A program made the translations under genes and the position numbers. From assembly GCF_018687815.1 (NCBI RefSeq), contig NZ_CP061306.1, positions 1,955,243 through 2,019,242 on the forward strand: 64,000 bases of DNA, read 5' to 3'. The stretch comes from Polynucleobacter sp. JS-JIR-II-b4 (GTDB taxonomy: Bacteria; Pseudomonadota; Gammaproteobacteria; Burkholderiales; Burkholderiaceae). This document shows, one piece after another, positions 10,692 through 21,209 of this stretch (its first letter is position 1; each line of letters begins with the position of its first letter). The notes beneath the pieces were generated by a model. The model did no database searches, was not told the DNA's origin, and worked only from the letters and a program-made list of their open reading frames with translations.

Positions 10692-10981
10692 TCGATCACC
10701 TTTGGCACCAAGAAATAGCCATCATGCTGAGCAGGGGCTGATTGCATGTTTTCGGCACGATGGTCTGATTCAGTAACCTGGTCAACACGCATGGGTTGGG
10801 CCAAATCACGCAAAAAGAGGATTGGGTGAGCCAAAGGCTCAAGACCACTTGTATCAACGGCTTGCATTTCCTCAACCAAGGAAAAAATGGCCTGCAATTG
10901 AGGCAAAACTGCCTCGGCTTCTGCTTGGTTTAATTCAAGCCTAGATAGGTGCGCAATGCGCTGGACATCATCAAGTTTCAT
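10688..10981 (-). CDS. gatC: Glutamyl-tRNA(Gln) amidotransferase subunit C
   Basis: Small GatC subunit (97 aa) that clamps GatA and GatB together. The family pattern is clear: [18 protein letters not shown] at residues 5-22, [20 protein letters not shown] in the middle, and the C-terminal [12 protein letters not shown]. It is the first gene of gatCAB and is divergent from mreB across 59 bases, which must hold promoters for both directions. Confidence 0.95.
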   Translation of the reverse strand: MKLDDVQRIAHLSRLELNQAEAEAVLPQLQAIFSLVEEMQAVDTSGLEPLAHPILFLRDLAQPMRVDQVTESDHRAENMQSAPAQHDGYFLVPKVIE

Positions 10982-11016
10982 GGGACGAGAGTATCATTCC
11001 TATATATTTTCATTAA

Positions 11017-12084
<1,068 letters not shown>

Positions 12085-12108
12085 GCGACATACACGTCGA
12101 CCAGGGAA

Positions 12109-13044
12109 TTGCAACATAGCGCTCCACCACTTTTCAGACAGGGCATTCCGGCCTTACTTAAACTGATTGTCTGTCTGTCGATCAGCATCGCTCTGATGCT
12201 GATCGATTTTCGTTTCAAAGCACTCGACCCCATTCGCAACAACGTCAATTGGATTTTGCGTCCACTTGAATATGTCATGATGGCGCCGCGCAATGCCTTC
12301 GAAGCGACGTCTGAGTATTTCACAACCAGATCGACTCTTGATCAAGAAAACCAAGTAATGAAAGTGCGTCAAGCAGAGCTTTCTTTGCTGGCAAATCAAT
12401 CTGAATTTTTGATGGTGGAAAACCAAAACCTGCGCGAGCTTATGACTTTGCAAAAACAGGTTCCATTCAAAACATTGCCGGTAGAAATTCTATTTAACCC
12501 ACCCAATCCCATTTCACAACGCATCGTAATCAATCGCGGTAGTAATGACGGCCTAAAGCTTGGGAACCCGATTGCCAATGATTCCGGAATTCTGGGCCAA
12601 GTGGTCCGTCTCTATGAGCGCTCTGCCGAGGTTTCCCTGTTGGAGGACCGTGATTTTGCGGTTCCAGTCCAAGTGGCCCGCAACGGCCTTCGTGCAGCCG
12701 TATTTGGCGCAGGGCGCGGCAATCCACTAGAGCTTCGCTACCTCCCGGTAGCCAGCGATTTGGAAGTTGGCGATATTTTGCTGACCTCGGGCATTGATGG
12801 CGTTTACCCTCCAGGGTTTGCAGTAGCAGTGATTAGCAAGATTGAGCGCAATGTCGATAAGAACTCTTCTAACGTCTTTTGTGTTCCCGTTGCGGCAGTA
12901 AATCGCTATCGTCAAGCGCTTGCACTGTTGTACGATCCGCAACTCGATGCCAAAGCAGCTACTGTGAATAACAAATCCACTTCTGGTGCACCACTAAGCA
13001 ATACACCCGGCAGACGCCAAACGCGTGCGCGAGGTATGCAATGA
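12109..13044 (+). CDS. mreC: Rod shape-determining protein MreC (TTG start)
   Basis: Periplasmic elongasome scaffold anchored in the inner membrane. It is 311 aa: a transmembrane segment at about residues 16-33, a coiled coil (about 60-105) with QAELSLLANQSEFLMVENQNL, and the two beta domains with NRGSNDGLKLGNPI and LLTSGIDGVYPPGFAV. The tail is disordered and polar. The start is TTG at 12109, supported by AGGGA five bases upstream. mreD overlaps its end by four bases. Confidence 0.94.
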   Translation: MQHSAPPLFRQGIPALLKLIVCLSISIALMLIDFRFKALDPIRNNVNWILRPLEYVMMAPRNAFEATSEYFTTRSTLDQENQVMKVRQAELSLLANQSEFLMVENQNLRELMTLQKQVPFKTLPVEILFNPPNPISQRIVINRGSNDGLKLGNPIANDSGILGQVVRLYERSAEVSLLEDRDFAVPVQVARNGLRAAVFGAGRGNPLELRYLPVASDLEVGDILLTSGIDGVYPPGFAVAVISKIERNVDKNSSNVFCVPVAAVNRYRQALALLYDPQLDAKAATVNNKSTSGAPLSNTPGRRQTRARGMQ

Positions 13045-13565
13045 TCGATTTCCAGAGCGGCTATATTCTGCGCCCGGTCAATCCGGTCTTTATTTATTTC
13101 AGCCTATTTTGTGCGCTGCTATTAAACCTATTACCCATTGGCAATTACGGCTGGGTGCCAGATTGGTTAATCCTGTGTATTGTGTTTTGGAATATTCATC
13201 AGCATCGTTATGTCAGCGTCATCACCGCCTTCATTTTGGGCTTGATGATGGATGTACATAATTCTGATTTATTAGGGTTGCACGCCTTTAGTTATTCCCT
13301 AGTAGCCTACCTTGCTATCTCCTGGCACAGGCGCATTGTGGCGCTCACCGTTCTCTCCCAGGCTCTGCACCTGCTTCCTATTTTCTTATTGGTATCGCTA
13401 TTTCCTGTGCTGGCACACTGGCTGCTCAGCGGTGAACTCTATTGGTGGGCTTTAACAGGGGCGATTCAGGCTTGGATTGAAGCAATGCTTTGGCCACTAG
13501 CCACCCGCATCTTGCTTGCGCCGCAACGTCGCCCTATAGATGTTGATCACAATCGACCCCTTTAA
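13041..13565 (+). CDS. mreD: Rod shape-determining protein MreD
   Basis: Small polytopic membrane protein of the elongasome, 174 aa. About five hydrophobic segments are visible, with the family feature ILGLMMDVHNSDLLGLHAFSY in the middle (an Asp-containing loop between helices). The start ATG overlaps the mreC stop as ATGA, indicating translational coupling. Confidence 0.92.
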   Translation: MIDFQSGYILRPVNPVFIYFSLFCALLLNLLPIGNYGWVPDWLILCIVFWNIHQHRYVSVITAFILGLMMDVHNSDLLGLHAFSYSLVAYLAISWHRRIVALTVLSQALHLLPIFLLVSLFPVLAHWLLSGELYWWALTGAIQAWIEAMLWPLATRILLAPQRRPIDVDHNRPL

Positions 13566-13573
13566 GAAGCGGC

Positions 13574-15481
13574 ATGGTTTCTTTTAAAAAGCCGAATCTC
13601 GACTCTTTTCAAGAGCGCATTCATATTGCGACTCTATTTGTCACGTTTTGCTTTTTACTACTCATTACCCGTCTTGTATGGCTACAACTAGTAAGCCACG
13701 GAAAATACGCACTTCTGGCTGAAAGCAATCGTATTGCCTTGGTTCCGGCGCCGGCAAATCGTGGGCTCATTATTGATCGCAATGGCATCGTTATTGGTCG
13801 AAATTATTCTGCCCTTACCTTGGATGTGAACGCTGAAGAAGTCAAAGGGAATGTAGATCAACTCATCAACGATCTTTCTGAAATCGTTGCTATTTCGCCC
13901 CGGGATCGTCGCAATTTCAAGCGCTCCCTGGAGGATTCTCGCAATATGGGTACTTTCCCCCTGCGCTCTATGCTCAACGAGACCGAAACTGCCCGGTTTA
14001 TGGCCAATCGCTATCGCTTTCCTGGGGTAGAAATCCGGGCTAGAAGCTTTCGGGAGTATCCATACAACGAATTAGCCTCCCACCTGATTGGCTATATTGG
14101 CCGCGTTTCGCAACGCGACAAAGAGCGCATGCAGACTGAAATTGAGGGCGCCAAGGCCGATGATCCTGATGCTTTGCAGGCTTCTTTCTTACCTGGCATT
14201 CAGTACGTAGGCAAGATTGGTTTAGAGCAAAGTTATGAAACTGTATTGCGCGGTGTGCCCGGTTACGATCAAGTAGAAATTACTGCGGGCGGCAAACCAG
14301 TTCGTACACTTTCTAGCTCTCCTTCAGTTCCCGGCAAAAATGTAGTTCTCTCAGTTGATATCAAGCTTCAATATTTAGTTGAGCAACTGTATGGAAATTT
14401 CCGTGGTGCATTTGTGGCGATTGAACCAGAGACCGGTGACGTATTGGCTTTTGTCTCTAAGCCCAACTTCAATCCGAATGATTTTGTTGAGGGCATTGAT
14501 TCAGTGACTTGGAAAGAGTTGAATGACTCACCACAGAAGCCACTCTATAACCGCCCACTAAAAGGGATCTATCCACCTGGATCCACTTACAAACCTTTCA
14601 TGGCATTGGCGGCCTTAGAAAATAAAAAGCGCACACCATCACAAACAATTTCGGATCCTGGTTACTTTGACTTTGGTAACCATACCTTCCGGGATGATAA
14701 AAAAGGTGGTCACGGAATTGTCGACATGCAAAAGTCGATTGTTGAATCTTGTGACACGTATTACTACATGCTTGCCCGAGACATGGGCGTCAACATGATT
14801 GCCGATTTTATGAGGCCATTAGGCTTTGGTCAAATTACTGGCATCGATTTACAAGGCGAAGCAAGAGGTGTTTTGCCATCCACCGAGTGGAAGAAAAATA
14901 CTTTCAAAAAACCTGAGCAGCAAAAGTGGTACGAGGGTGAAACTATTTCCTTAGGCATTGGGCAGGGTTACAACGCTTTCACAATTTTGCAATTAGCTCA
15001 TGCCATGGCAAACGTAGCTAATAACGGTATTGTGATGAAGCCTCACTTAGTCAAAGCTATTGAAGATCCATTTACTCGCAACAGAGTGCTGACAACCCCA
15101 AAAGAAAGTTATCGCATCGATCTCAATGCTGAGAATATTGAAGTGATCAAGAAGGCTATGGTCGAGGTTAATAACTCTGGCACATCTGCCGCAGCATTTA
15201 AGGGCACTGGATATCAAGTGGGCGGAAAAACCGGAACTGCGCAGGTATTTAGCTTGAACTCCAAAGATTACAAACATGGATCCACAGCAGAATTTTTGCG
15301 CGACCATGCCTTGTATATCGCATTTGCTCCAGCGGATAAACCAACCATTGTGATTGCGATGGTTGTAGAGAACGCAGGCTTCGGCGCGCAGTATGCCGCT
15401 CCGATTGCACGTCAAGCATTGGACTACTACATTGAGGGCAAGTGGCCCAAGGAGGTTCCTGAATGGAAAAGAGCCCCTTAA
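13574..15481 (+). CDS. mrdA: Penicillin-binding protein 2 (elongasome transpeptidase)
   Basis: Class B transpeptidase that crosslinks lateral-wall peptidoglycan with RodA. It is 635 aa: a signal-anchor at residues 18-38 and the pedestal domain with NRGLIIDRNGIVIGRNYS. The transpeptidase domain has the S-x-x-K in PPGSTYKPFMAL (near residue 340), SCD in VESCDTYYYM (SxN equivalent) and KTGTAQVF. It lies between mreD and rodA in the standard order and overlaps rodA by 19 bases. Confidence 0.96.
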   Translation: MVSFKKPNLDSFQERIHIATLFVTFCFLLLITRLVWLQLVSHGKYALLAESNRIALVPAPANRGLIIDRNGIVIGRNYSALTLDVNAEEVKGNVDQLINDLSEIVAISPRDRRNFKRSLEDSRNMGTFPLRSMLNETETARFMANRYRFPGVEIRARSFREYPYNELASHLIGYIGRVSQRDKERMQTEIEGAKADDPDALQASFLPGIQYVGKIGLEQSYETVLRGVPGYDQVEITAGGKPVRTLSSSPSVPGKNVVLSVDIKLQYLVEQLYGNFRGAFVAIEPETGDVLAFVSKPNFNPNDFVEGIDSVTWKELNDSPQKPLYNRPLKGIYPPGSTYKPFMALAALENKKRTPSQTISDPGYFDFGNHTFRDDKKGGHGIVDMQKSIVESCDTYYYMLARDMGVNMIADFMRPLGFGQITGIDLQGEARGVLPSTEWKKNTFKKPEQQKWYEGETISLGIGQGYNAFTILQLAHAMANVANNGIVMKPHLVKAIEDPFTRNRVLTTPKESYRIDLNAENIEVIKKAMVEVNNSGTSAAAFKGTGYQVGGKTGTAQVFSLNSKDYKHGSTAEFLRDHALYIAFAPADKPTIVIAMVVENAGFGAQYAAPIARQALDYYIEGKWPKEVPEWKRAP

Positions 15482-16614
15482 TCAAAGTTAAAGGATTTTT
15501 CTCAAGCATCTTTGCGGGACTAGATCGCCAGCTAGGCTTTATTCTGCTTGGCTTAGCTGCCGTTGGCTTTTTTACTTTTTTATCTGCAAGTCAAAATACA
15601 CCCGTACAAATTGCAGATGAATTGCGCAACCTCGCACTCTCGTTTTTAGTGATGTGGATCGTTTCACGTATTCCACCTAAGTGGTTAGAGATGGGTGCAG
15701 TTTGGATTTATGGATTTGGTGTTGCCCTCTTAATCGCAGTAGCCGCATTCGGACTCATTAAAAAAGGTGCTCGTCGCTGGCTCAATATTGGAGTTGTCAT
15801 TCAGCCATCCGAGATCATGAAGATTGCAATGCCACTCATGCTTGCCTGGTACTTTCAAAAGCGGGAAGGCATTCAAAAATCCTGGGACTATGGTGTTGCT
15901 GCAGTGATCTTAGCTATACCGGTTTTTTTAATTGCACGCCAACCAGACTTGGGAACGGCGTTACTCGTTTTTGCAGCAGGGCTATACGTCATCATCTTGG
16001 CGGGCCTACCGTGGAAATGGATACTGCCATTTATTGGTTTGGGTGTTATTGGTATTTTGTTAATTATTATTTTTGGCGGCACTATTTGTGCGCACGATGT
16101 AGTGTGGCCATTTGTGCACGACTATCAAAAGCATCGCATATGTACTTTGCTAGATCCAACTAGCGACCCGCTTGGTAAAGGCTTTCATACCATTCAATCT
16201 ATGATTGCTATTGGCTCTGGTGGATTCTTTGGCAAAGGTTGGTTCCAAGGAACGCAAGCACATCTAGAATTTATTCCAGAAAAACATACTGACTTTGTCT
16301 TTGCAGTGTTCTCTGAGGAATTTGGTTTGTTGGGCAACCTGATATTGATTGCCTTGTTCTTTGCGCTCATTAAAAGAGGTTTAGCGATCTCGGCGAGTGG
16401 GCCAAACTTATTTACGCGTCTGTTAGGTGCGTCAGTGACTTTAATTTTCTTTACCTATGCATTTGTCAACATTGGCATGGTGAGCGGCCTCTTGCCGGTA
16501 GTTGGTGTGCCACTTCCATTTATTAGCTATGGTGGCACTGCATTAGTGACGCTTGGCTTTGGCGCAGGAATATTAATGAGCATCCATCGTCACCGTCGTT
16601 TAGTGCAAAGCTAA
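15463..16614 (+). CDS. rodA: Peptidoglycan glycosyltransferase RodA
   Basis: SEDS-family glycan polymerase that partners PBP2. It is 383 aa with about ten hydrophobic segments. Key SEDS motifs are seen: ARRWLNIGVVIQPSEIMKIA, the catalytic-loop stretch ARQPDLGTALLVF, PEKHTDFVFAVFSEEFGLLG and PVVGVPLPFISYGGTALV. A perfect AGGAGG lies seven bases before the ATG, inside the end of the PBP2 gene. It is the last gene of the operon and is followed by a strong terminator. Confidence 0.96.
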   Translation: MEKSPLIKVKGFFSSIFAGLDRQLGFILLGLAAVGFFTFLSASQNTPVQIADELRNLALSFLVMWIVSRIPPKWLEMGAVWIYGFGVALLIAVAAFGLIKKGARRWLNIGVVIQPSEIMKIAMPLMLAWYFQKREGIQKSWDYGVAAVILAIPVFLIARQPDLGTALLVFAAGLYVIILAGLPWKWILPFIGLGVIGILLIIIFGGTICAHDVVWPFVHDYQKHRICTLLDPTSDPLGKGFHTIQSMIAIGSGGFFGKGWFQGTQAHLEFIPEKHTDFVFAVFSEEFGLLGNLILIALFFALIKRGLAISASGPNLFTRLLGASVTLIFFTYAFVNIGMVSGLLPVVGVPLPFISYGGTALVTLGFGAGILMSIHRHRRLVQS

Positions 16615-16659
16615 CTCAGTGAAGTGATGCATTTGATTGATGGAGATTTTTGAAGGAAT

Positions 16660-16687
16660 AAAAAAGCCCGGCATGCCGGGCTTTTTT
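16660..16687. terminator. Bidirectional terminator between rodA and hupB
   Basis: A perfect 28-base palindrome: six A, then GCCCGGCATGCCGGGC, then six T. It works as an intrinsic terminator on both strands and serves the convergent rodA and HU transcripts. Confidence 0.95.
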
Positions 16688-16703
16688 ATCAACAAAGGAA
16701 GAA

Positions 16704-16988
16704 TTACTTCTTACGCTTGTTAACTGAATCTTTAAATGCTTTACCAGCAGAAAACTTAACAGTCTTTGCAGCAGCAATTTTGAGTGGCTCGCCAGTTTTT
16801 GGGTTACGACCCATACGTGCAGCACGTTTGCCAGAAGCAAAAGTACCAAAGCCGATCAGTTGTACTGAGTCACCTTTAGTAACAGCTTTGATAATTGTGT
16901 CGATTGCAGAATTCAATGCGAATTCAGCTTTGGCTTTAGAAATCTCCGCGTCGTCAGCAATCGCTGCGATTAGTTCGGCTTTGTTCAA
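16704..16988 (-). CDS. hupB: HU family DNA-binding protein (TTG start)
   Basis: Histone-like HU protein that bends and compacts DNA. I place the start at TTG 16988, with GGAG seven bases upstream, giving a 94-aa protein that begins [19 protein letters not shown] like HU from other proteobacteria. A longer reading to 17024 adds twelve residues with no homology. [18 protein letters not shown] is the conserved DNA-binding arm, followed by [20 protein letters not shown]. The basic RK tail (KRKK) is at the end. Confidence 0.95.
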   Translation of the reverse strand: MNKAELIAAIADDAEISKAKAEFALNSAIDTIIKAVTKGDSVQLIGFGTFASGKRAARMGRNPKTGEPLKIAAAKTVKFSAGKAFKDSVNKRKK

Positions 16989-17101
16989 GTGAAGCTCCTT
17001 ATAGATATTGATGTCAGCGCACATTACGCTTACATGATTTTAACCACAAAAAATTACAAAAATAAAGTTGCGTTACAGCAATTTTTTACTACGACTACAA
17101 A

Positions 17102-17467
17102 TTACTCATCCAAAACGGTGATATCAGAAACAAAATACTCGGTATCGCCAAAACAGGTTGTTGGCAAACCAATGTGTTGCTCATACTTTAGGGCAACCTT
17201 TTTACCTAAATTAGCATTTATTTTTTGCGCCACAGCATCTTCTCGCACCGTAAAGAGGAATTTTTCTGACATTGTGCCTGGCATAGAAACCATGGCCAAT
17301 TCACCTTCCCAGGTTTTACATATATAACCGCGATTAGAGAATTTCTGGACATACCCTGCGCGTTCACCGCTGCCATAGCTCCAAGTTAGCATTCCCCACG
17401 TATAGACCGAAATACCCACTAACCCAATTAAAACAAGGCTTAAGAGCCACTTTATAAAGCTATTCAT
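17102..17467 (-). CDS. Small single-pass membrane protein, unknown function
   Basis: A 121-aa protein starting at ATG 17467, which is preceded by AAGGA eight bases upstream; an upstream in-frame ATG at 17515 lacks such a site. Residues 6-26 form one transmembrane segment or uncleaved signal. The remaining part is extracytoplasmic with a conserved look: RGYICKTWEGELAM, KFLFTVREDAVAQKI and LKYEQHIGLPTTCFGDTEYFV. Two Cys could form a disulfide. I recognise the type as a conserved betaproteobacterial hypothetical but cannot name a function. Confidence 0.75.
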   Translation of the reverse strand: MNSFIKWLLSLVLIGLVGISVYTWGMLTWSYGSGERAGYVQKFSNRGYICKTWEGELAMVSMPGTMSEKFLFTVREDAVAQKINANLGKKVALKYEQHIGLPTTCFGDTEYFVSDITVLDE

Positions 17468-17618
17468 AAGATCATCCTTAGCAAAACTCCACATAAACCC
17501 TAAGCCGGTTTTCAAACCCTCTGCTTGAAGTATATGAGTATCCGAGCATAAGAAATAGTCAATTTAGGGCTGGCATACAAATTAAAATACTAACAATTAC
17601 CTCACTTAGACAAAGCTC

Positions 17619-18521
17619 ATGGAAATTCGCCACATCATCTTTTTTATTTTTATAGCATCAGCTGTTTATGTCTATTTCAGAGGAAAGGTTCGTTTTGGGG
17701 TTGTTAGATCTCTTACCGACTACCAAGTGCTTCTAGCCCCCGTAAATGCACTTTTGTATTTATTTTCAAAAGTAAAACCTGGCGCTTTTATTCCAGTAAG
17801 CCAATTTCCTGAGATGAAGCCCATCCAAGATAACTGGGAAATGATTCGGCAAGAGGCGCTTTCTCTGCAGGAAGGTGGCTCCATTGCGGCCGCAACCGGA
17901 TACAACGATATCGGCTTTAACTCCTTCTTTCGGACTGGCTGGAAGCGTTTTCACCTCTGCTGGTATGGAAAAGAGGTGCCCTCCGCTCAAGCGGGTTGCC
18001 CCAAAACAGTTGCACTGCTTAAATCGATCCCCTCAGTCAAGGCTGCCATGTTCGCATCTCTGCCCCCTGGAGCAACGCTGGTGCGCCACCGTGACCCCTA
18101 TGCGGGCTCCTTGCGGTATCACATTGGCCTAACGACTCCCAACGACCCCAAATGCTTTATTGATGTAGATGGGGAGCGTTATTTCTGGAAAGATGGCGAA
18201 GCGGTCATGTTTGATGAAACTTACATTCATTTCGCTGCTAATGAAACAGATCAACAAAGAATCATCTTATTTTGCGATGTCGAACGCCCAGTTCATACAA
18301 AGGCAGTTGCTCTATTCAATCGCTGGTTTGGACGCTATGTCATGAGCGCCGCATCATCCCAAAATGTTGAAGGTGAAAAAATAGGTTTCGTAAATATTTT
18401 GTTCACCTATTTCTACCATCTCCGTGCACAAGCTAAAAAACTCAAAGCAAAACATCGCTCCGTTTATTACGTGGGCAAATGGGTGCTCATTTTGGGAATA
18501 TTGTGGGCAATATTTTGGTAA
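17619..18521 (+). CDS. lpxO: LpxO-type aspartyl/asparaginyl beta-hydroxylase family dioxygenase
   Basis: Fe(II)/2-oxoglutarate dioxygenase of the LpxO family, which 2-hydroxylates a secondary acyl chain of lipid A at the inner membrane. It is 300 aa with N- and C-terminal hydrophobic segments (residues 4-20 and about 282-299). The catalytic region has RHRDPYAGSLRYHIGL (His and Asp iron ligands near residue 150), YFWKDGEAVMFDETYIH and HFAANETDQQRIILFCDVER. Two LpxL-like acyltransferases occur elsewhere in the window, which fits a lipid A modification role. The precise substrate is inferred from the family. Confidence 0.85.
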   Translation: MEIRHIIFFIFIASAVYVYFRGKVRFGVVRSLTDYQVLLAPVNALLYLFSKVKPGAFIPVSQFPEMKPIQDNWEMIRQEALSLQEGGSIAAATGYNDIGFNSFFRTGWKRFHLCWYGKEVPSAQAGCPKTVALLKSIPSVKAAMFASLPPGATLVRHRDPYAGSLRYHIGLTTPNDPKCFIDVDGERYFWKDGEAVMFDETYIHFAANETDQQRIILFCDVERPVHTKAVALFNRWFGRYVMSAASSQNVEGEKIGFVNILFTYFYHLRAQAKKLKAKHRSVYYVGKWVLILGILWAIFW

Positions 18522-18536
18522 GGGCCGACCTTTAAA

Positions 18537-18833
18537 TCAAGGGCTCAACAACTGCACAATTTGCTCGGGACTGATAGGCCCCCAAATTTCCACTCGTTTC
18601 TTGCGGCTATTTTGACCAGAAACAAACTGAATTTGTTTTTGAGGCACCCTTAATTGCTTAGAAAGCCAAGCCAATAAGAGCTCGTTCGCTTTATTTTCAA
18701 GGGCAGGTGCCTGTAAAGAAATTTTTAAACAGCCGTCATGCAGGCCAACGACCTTAGTCACCTTGGCTCCTGGCTGACAATGTAAATTTAAGGTAATTCC
18801 GGTGGGGGTTTGTTTTAACCAATTGGGCGTCAT
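18537..18833 (-). CDS. DUF167 (YggU) family protein
   Basis: Conserved 98-aa protein of the DUF167/YggU family. Typical features are LNLHCQPGAKVTKVVG near the N-terminus, LKISLQAPALENKANELLLAWLSKQL in the middle, and IQFVSGQNSRKKRVEIWG. Structures of family members show a small alpha/beta fold, but the role is unknown. It is convergent with lpxO. Confidence 0.88.
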   Translation of the reverse strand: MTPNWLKQTPTGITLNLHCQPGAKVTKVVGLHDGCLKISLQAPALENKANELLLAWLSKQLRVPQKQIQFVSGQNSRKKRVEIWGPISPEQIVQLLSP

Positions 18834-18855
18834 TAAAGTACTTTAAACTGAAAGC

Positions 18856-19527
18856 ATGACGATGAAGAATTCTCAAGCTCTAGAACAGCTATTTGCCAAT
18901 AATCGCACCTGGGCGGAAAGCATGGTGGCAGAGGATGCCAATTTCTTTAAACGCCTCGTTTCTCAACAAGCCCCTGAATATCTGTGGATTGGCTGCTCTG
19001 ATAGTCGAGTGCCAGCAAACGATATTGTGAACTTACTGCCTGGTGAGTTATTCGTTCACCGAAATGTTGCAAACGTAGTTGTTCACACTGATTTGAATTG
19101 CTTGTCTGTTATTCAGTTTGCGATTGATTTGCTGAAGGTAAAACATATATTAGTGGTGGGCCACTACGGTTGCTCTGGTGTTCATGCAGCGCTAGCCGAT
19201 AGGCGAATTGGCTTAGCCGACAACTGGTTGCGGCACGTTAAGGATGTGCATCAAAAACATGAGCGTTATTTAGGCGAAGCTATTCCAACCCCTAAGCGTC
19301 AGGATCGCCTTTGCGAACTCAATGTCATTGAGCAAGTAGTTAACGTATGCGAAACCACCATCGTGCAAGATGCTTGGGCGCGCGGACAAGACCTCACTGT
19401 TCATGGCTGGGCATATCGCCTTGAAACTGGCCTAGTGAATGATTTAGGAATGTCGAGCAGCTCCATTGAAGAAATGGCTGAGCGCTATGCCAAATCCGTA
19501 AAGCGTTACGAATCAGAGCAAAACTAA
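18856..19527 (+). CDS. can: Beta-class carbonic anhydrase
   Basis: Zinc enzyme interconverting CO2 and bicarbonate in the cytoplasm, 223 aa. Zinc ligands are in WIGCSDSRVPAND (Cys and the catalytic Asp-Arg dyad, near residues 48-54) and VVGHYGCSGVHAAL (His and Cys, near 105). It is divergent from the DUF167 gene, and the acyltransferase gene starts one base after its stop, which suggests an operon. Together with the SbtA-like permease at 34 kb it covers inorganic carbon supply. Confidence 0.95.
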   Translation: MTMKNSQALEQLFANNRTWAESMVAEDANFFKRLVSQQAPEYLWIGCSDSRVPANDIVNLLPGELFVHRNVANVVVHTDLNCLSVIQFAIDLLKVKHILVVGHYGCSGVHAALADRRIGLADNWLRHVKDVHQKHERYLGEAIPTPKRQDRLCELNVIEQVVNVCETTIVQDAWARGQDLTVHGWAYRLETGLVNDLGMSSSSIEEMAERYAKSVKRYESEQN

Positions 19528-19528
19528 T

Positions 19529-20428
19529 TTGCTGAAGTCTTTTTCCAACCAAACAGTTGTTGTTCTACTCAAGCTTCTTGCCCTTCTGCCTTATAGGCTG
19601 CTGGTTGAGTTGGGTTACGGGCTTGGATATATTGCGGCGCGCGTTCCAAGCGATAGAAATCGAGTAGTAAAAACAAATCTCCATTTGTGCTTTCCAAACT
19701 TAAGTCCATCTGAAGTCGATAGTCTTGCCAAAGAGCATTGGCGATTGCTTGGGCGCAGTCTGGTAGAGAAAAGTATTATCTGGTGCGGCAGCTCTAAACA
19801 ACTCAGCAATATGATTGAGGTGAAATCAGCAGTTGACCTCTCTAGTAGAAAACCACGCATCTTAGTAAACATGCATTTCACAGGAATTGAGGGCAGCATT
19901 ATTTTGAGCGCCCTCTCCAAGGAAAAACGTTGGCCGCGCACCTCGGGCTTTTTTCAGAGAATGAAGAATCCTTTTTTTAATAAAAGAATTGTGGAATGGC
20001 GCAATCGCTTTGGTGGGAACTCAATTGATCGCCAAGGTAATGCAAAGGCGATCATCCGAGAAATTCGCAATGGAGATTTCATCATCATCGCACCTGATAT
20101 TGATCTCGGTCTTAAGGATTCTGAGTTTGTGCCATTTTTTGGAATTCAAACAAATACCATCACCACTATCTCGCGTTTGGCAAAAATTACTGGTGCCGAC
20201 GTTTGCTTAATGACCACCACACTAAAGGCAGATGAATCTGGCTATCTTTGTGAAATTAGAAGGCCGTTAGAAAACTTTCCGGGTACAGACCCCAAGTCTG
20301 ACACCGCACGCCTTAATCAATACTTTGAAGAAGAAATTCGACTTCGGCCGGCCGAATACTACTGGGTTCATAAGCGCTTTAAAAATCGTCCAGATAATGG
20401 TCCGAGCCCCTATAACCCTTCTATCTAG
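19529..20428 (+). CDS. LpxL-family lipid A late acyltransferase (TTG start)
   Basis: Inner-membrane acyltransferase of the LpxL/LpxM (HtrB) family that adds secondary acyl chains to Kdo2-lipid A. It is 299 aa with an N-terminal hydrophobic anchor (residues 10-32) and the HX4E catalytic motif in VNMHFTGIEGS (near residue 116). Further motifs are FFQRMKNPFFNKRIVEWRNRFG, GDFIIIAPDIDLG and YYWVHKRFKNRP, all typical of the family. The TTG start at 19529 follows the carbonic anhydrase stop directly. Chain length and position specificity cannot be read from sequence. Confidence 0.88.
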   Translation: MLKSFSNQTVVVLLKLLALLPYRLLVELGYGLGYIAARVPSDRNRVVKTNLHLCFPNLSPSEVDSLAKEHWRLLGRSLVEKSIIWCGSSKQLSNMIEVKSAVDLSSRKPRILVNMHFTGIEGSIILSALSKEKRWPRTSGFFQRMKNPFFNKRIVEWRNRFGGNSIDRQGNAKAIIREIRNGDFIIIAPDIDLGLKDSEFVPFFGIQTNTITTISRLAKITGADVCLMTTTLKADESGYLCEIRRPLENFPGTDPKSDTARLNQYFEEEIRLRPAEYYWVHKRFKNRPDNGPSPYNPSI

Positions 20429-20453
20429 GGGCCTTTTGTCCTATCATTAGGGG

Positions 20454-21206
20454 ATGACCGAACGTATTGGGCTATTTGCCGATCTCCACAGTAATTTAGA
20501 AGCTTTTGAAGCATGCATGGCTCGCGCCGAGGAACTTGGCGTTACTCGCATGGTATTTCTGGGTGACCTCGTAGGCTATAACGCCGATCCTGTTGCGCTG
20601 ATTGATCGCATTGCCGCGCTCGTTGAAAACAAGAAGGCAATTGCCATTCTCGGCAATCACGATGAGGCTGTTTTTAAAGATAGTCGCAATCAAATGAATG
20701 CTAGTGCCAATGCCGCAATTGAGTGGACTAAATCTCAACTCAACAATGACCATGTAGCTTTCCTTAAAAATCTTCCTCTGATGGTTCAAGAAGAGCAGAT
20801 TTGTTTTGTGCATGCCTCTGCCTACAATCCAGCAGAGTGGAATTACATTACCGACAGCATGAGTGCATGGCGTTGTGTACAAAGCTCTGGTAAAAACTAC
20901 ACTTTTGTTGGTCATGCCCATGAGCAAGCGCTTTTTTATCAAAGCGCTGTTGGGAAACTCATTCGATTTGCGCCACACCCTGGTGATGAAATCCCTGTGC
21001 TACCTCATCGTCAATGGGTCGGCGTTGTAGGCTCACTAGGTCAACCCCGAGATGGGAATCCAGAAGCCTGCTTTGCTGTTTTTGAGCCTGACTCAGAAGC
21101 GCTGACATTTCATCGCACGCCCTACGATCACTACACTGCCGCAGAGAAAGTGCGTCGCGCTGGCCTGCCAGAAGACCTGGCAAACCGCCTCATCACCGGC
21201 AAATAA
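20454..21206 (+). CDS. Calcineurin-like metallophosphatase
   Basis: Two-metal phosphoesterase, 250 aa. The motif set is complete: DLHSN (residues 8-12), GDLVGYNADP, GNHDEAV, a VHAS His and GHAHEQAL near residue 155. It resembles YfcE/MJ0936-type and small protein-phosphatase-like enzymes rather than nucleotidases. Its stop is only three bases before a Ser/Thr kinase-UspA fusion gene, so the two are almost certainly co-transcribed. An opposing phosphatase for that kinase is a natural hypothesis, but this is inference from the operon. Confidence 0.87.
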   Translation: MTERIGLFADLHSNLEAFEACMARAEELGVTRMVFLGDLVGYNADPVALIDRIAALVENKKAIAILGNHDEAVFKDSRNQMNASANAAIEWTKSQLNNDHVAFLKNLPLMVQEEQICFVHASAYNPAEWNYITDSMSAWRCVQSSGKNYTFVGHAHEQALFYQSAVGKLIRFAPHPGDEIPVLPHRQWVGVVGSLGQPRDGNPEACFAVFEPDSEALTFHRTPYDHYTAAEKVRRAGLPEDLANRLITGK

Positions 21207-21209
21207 ACA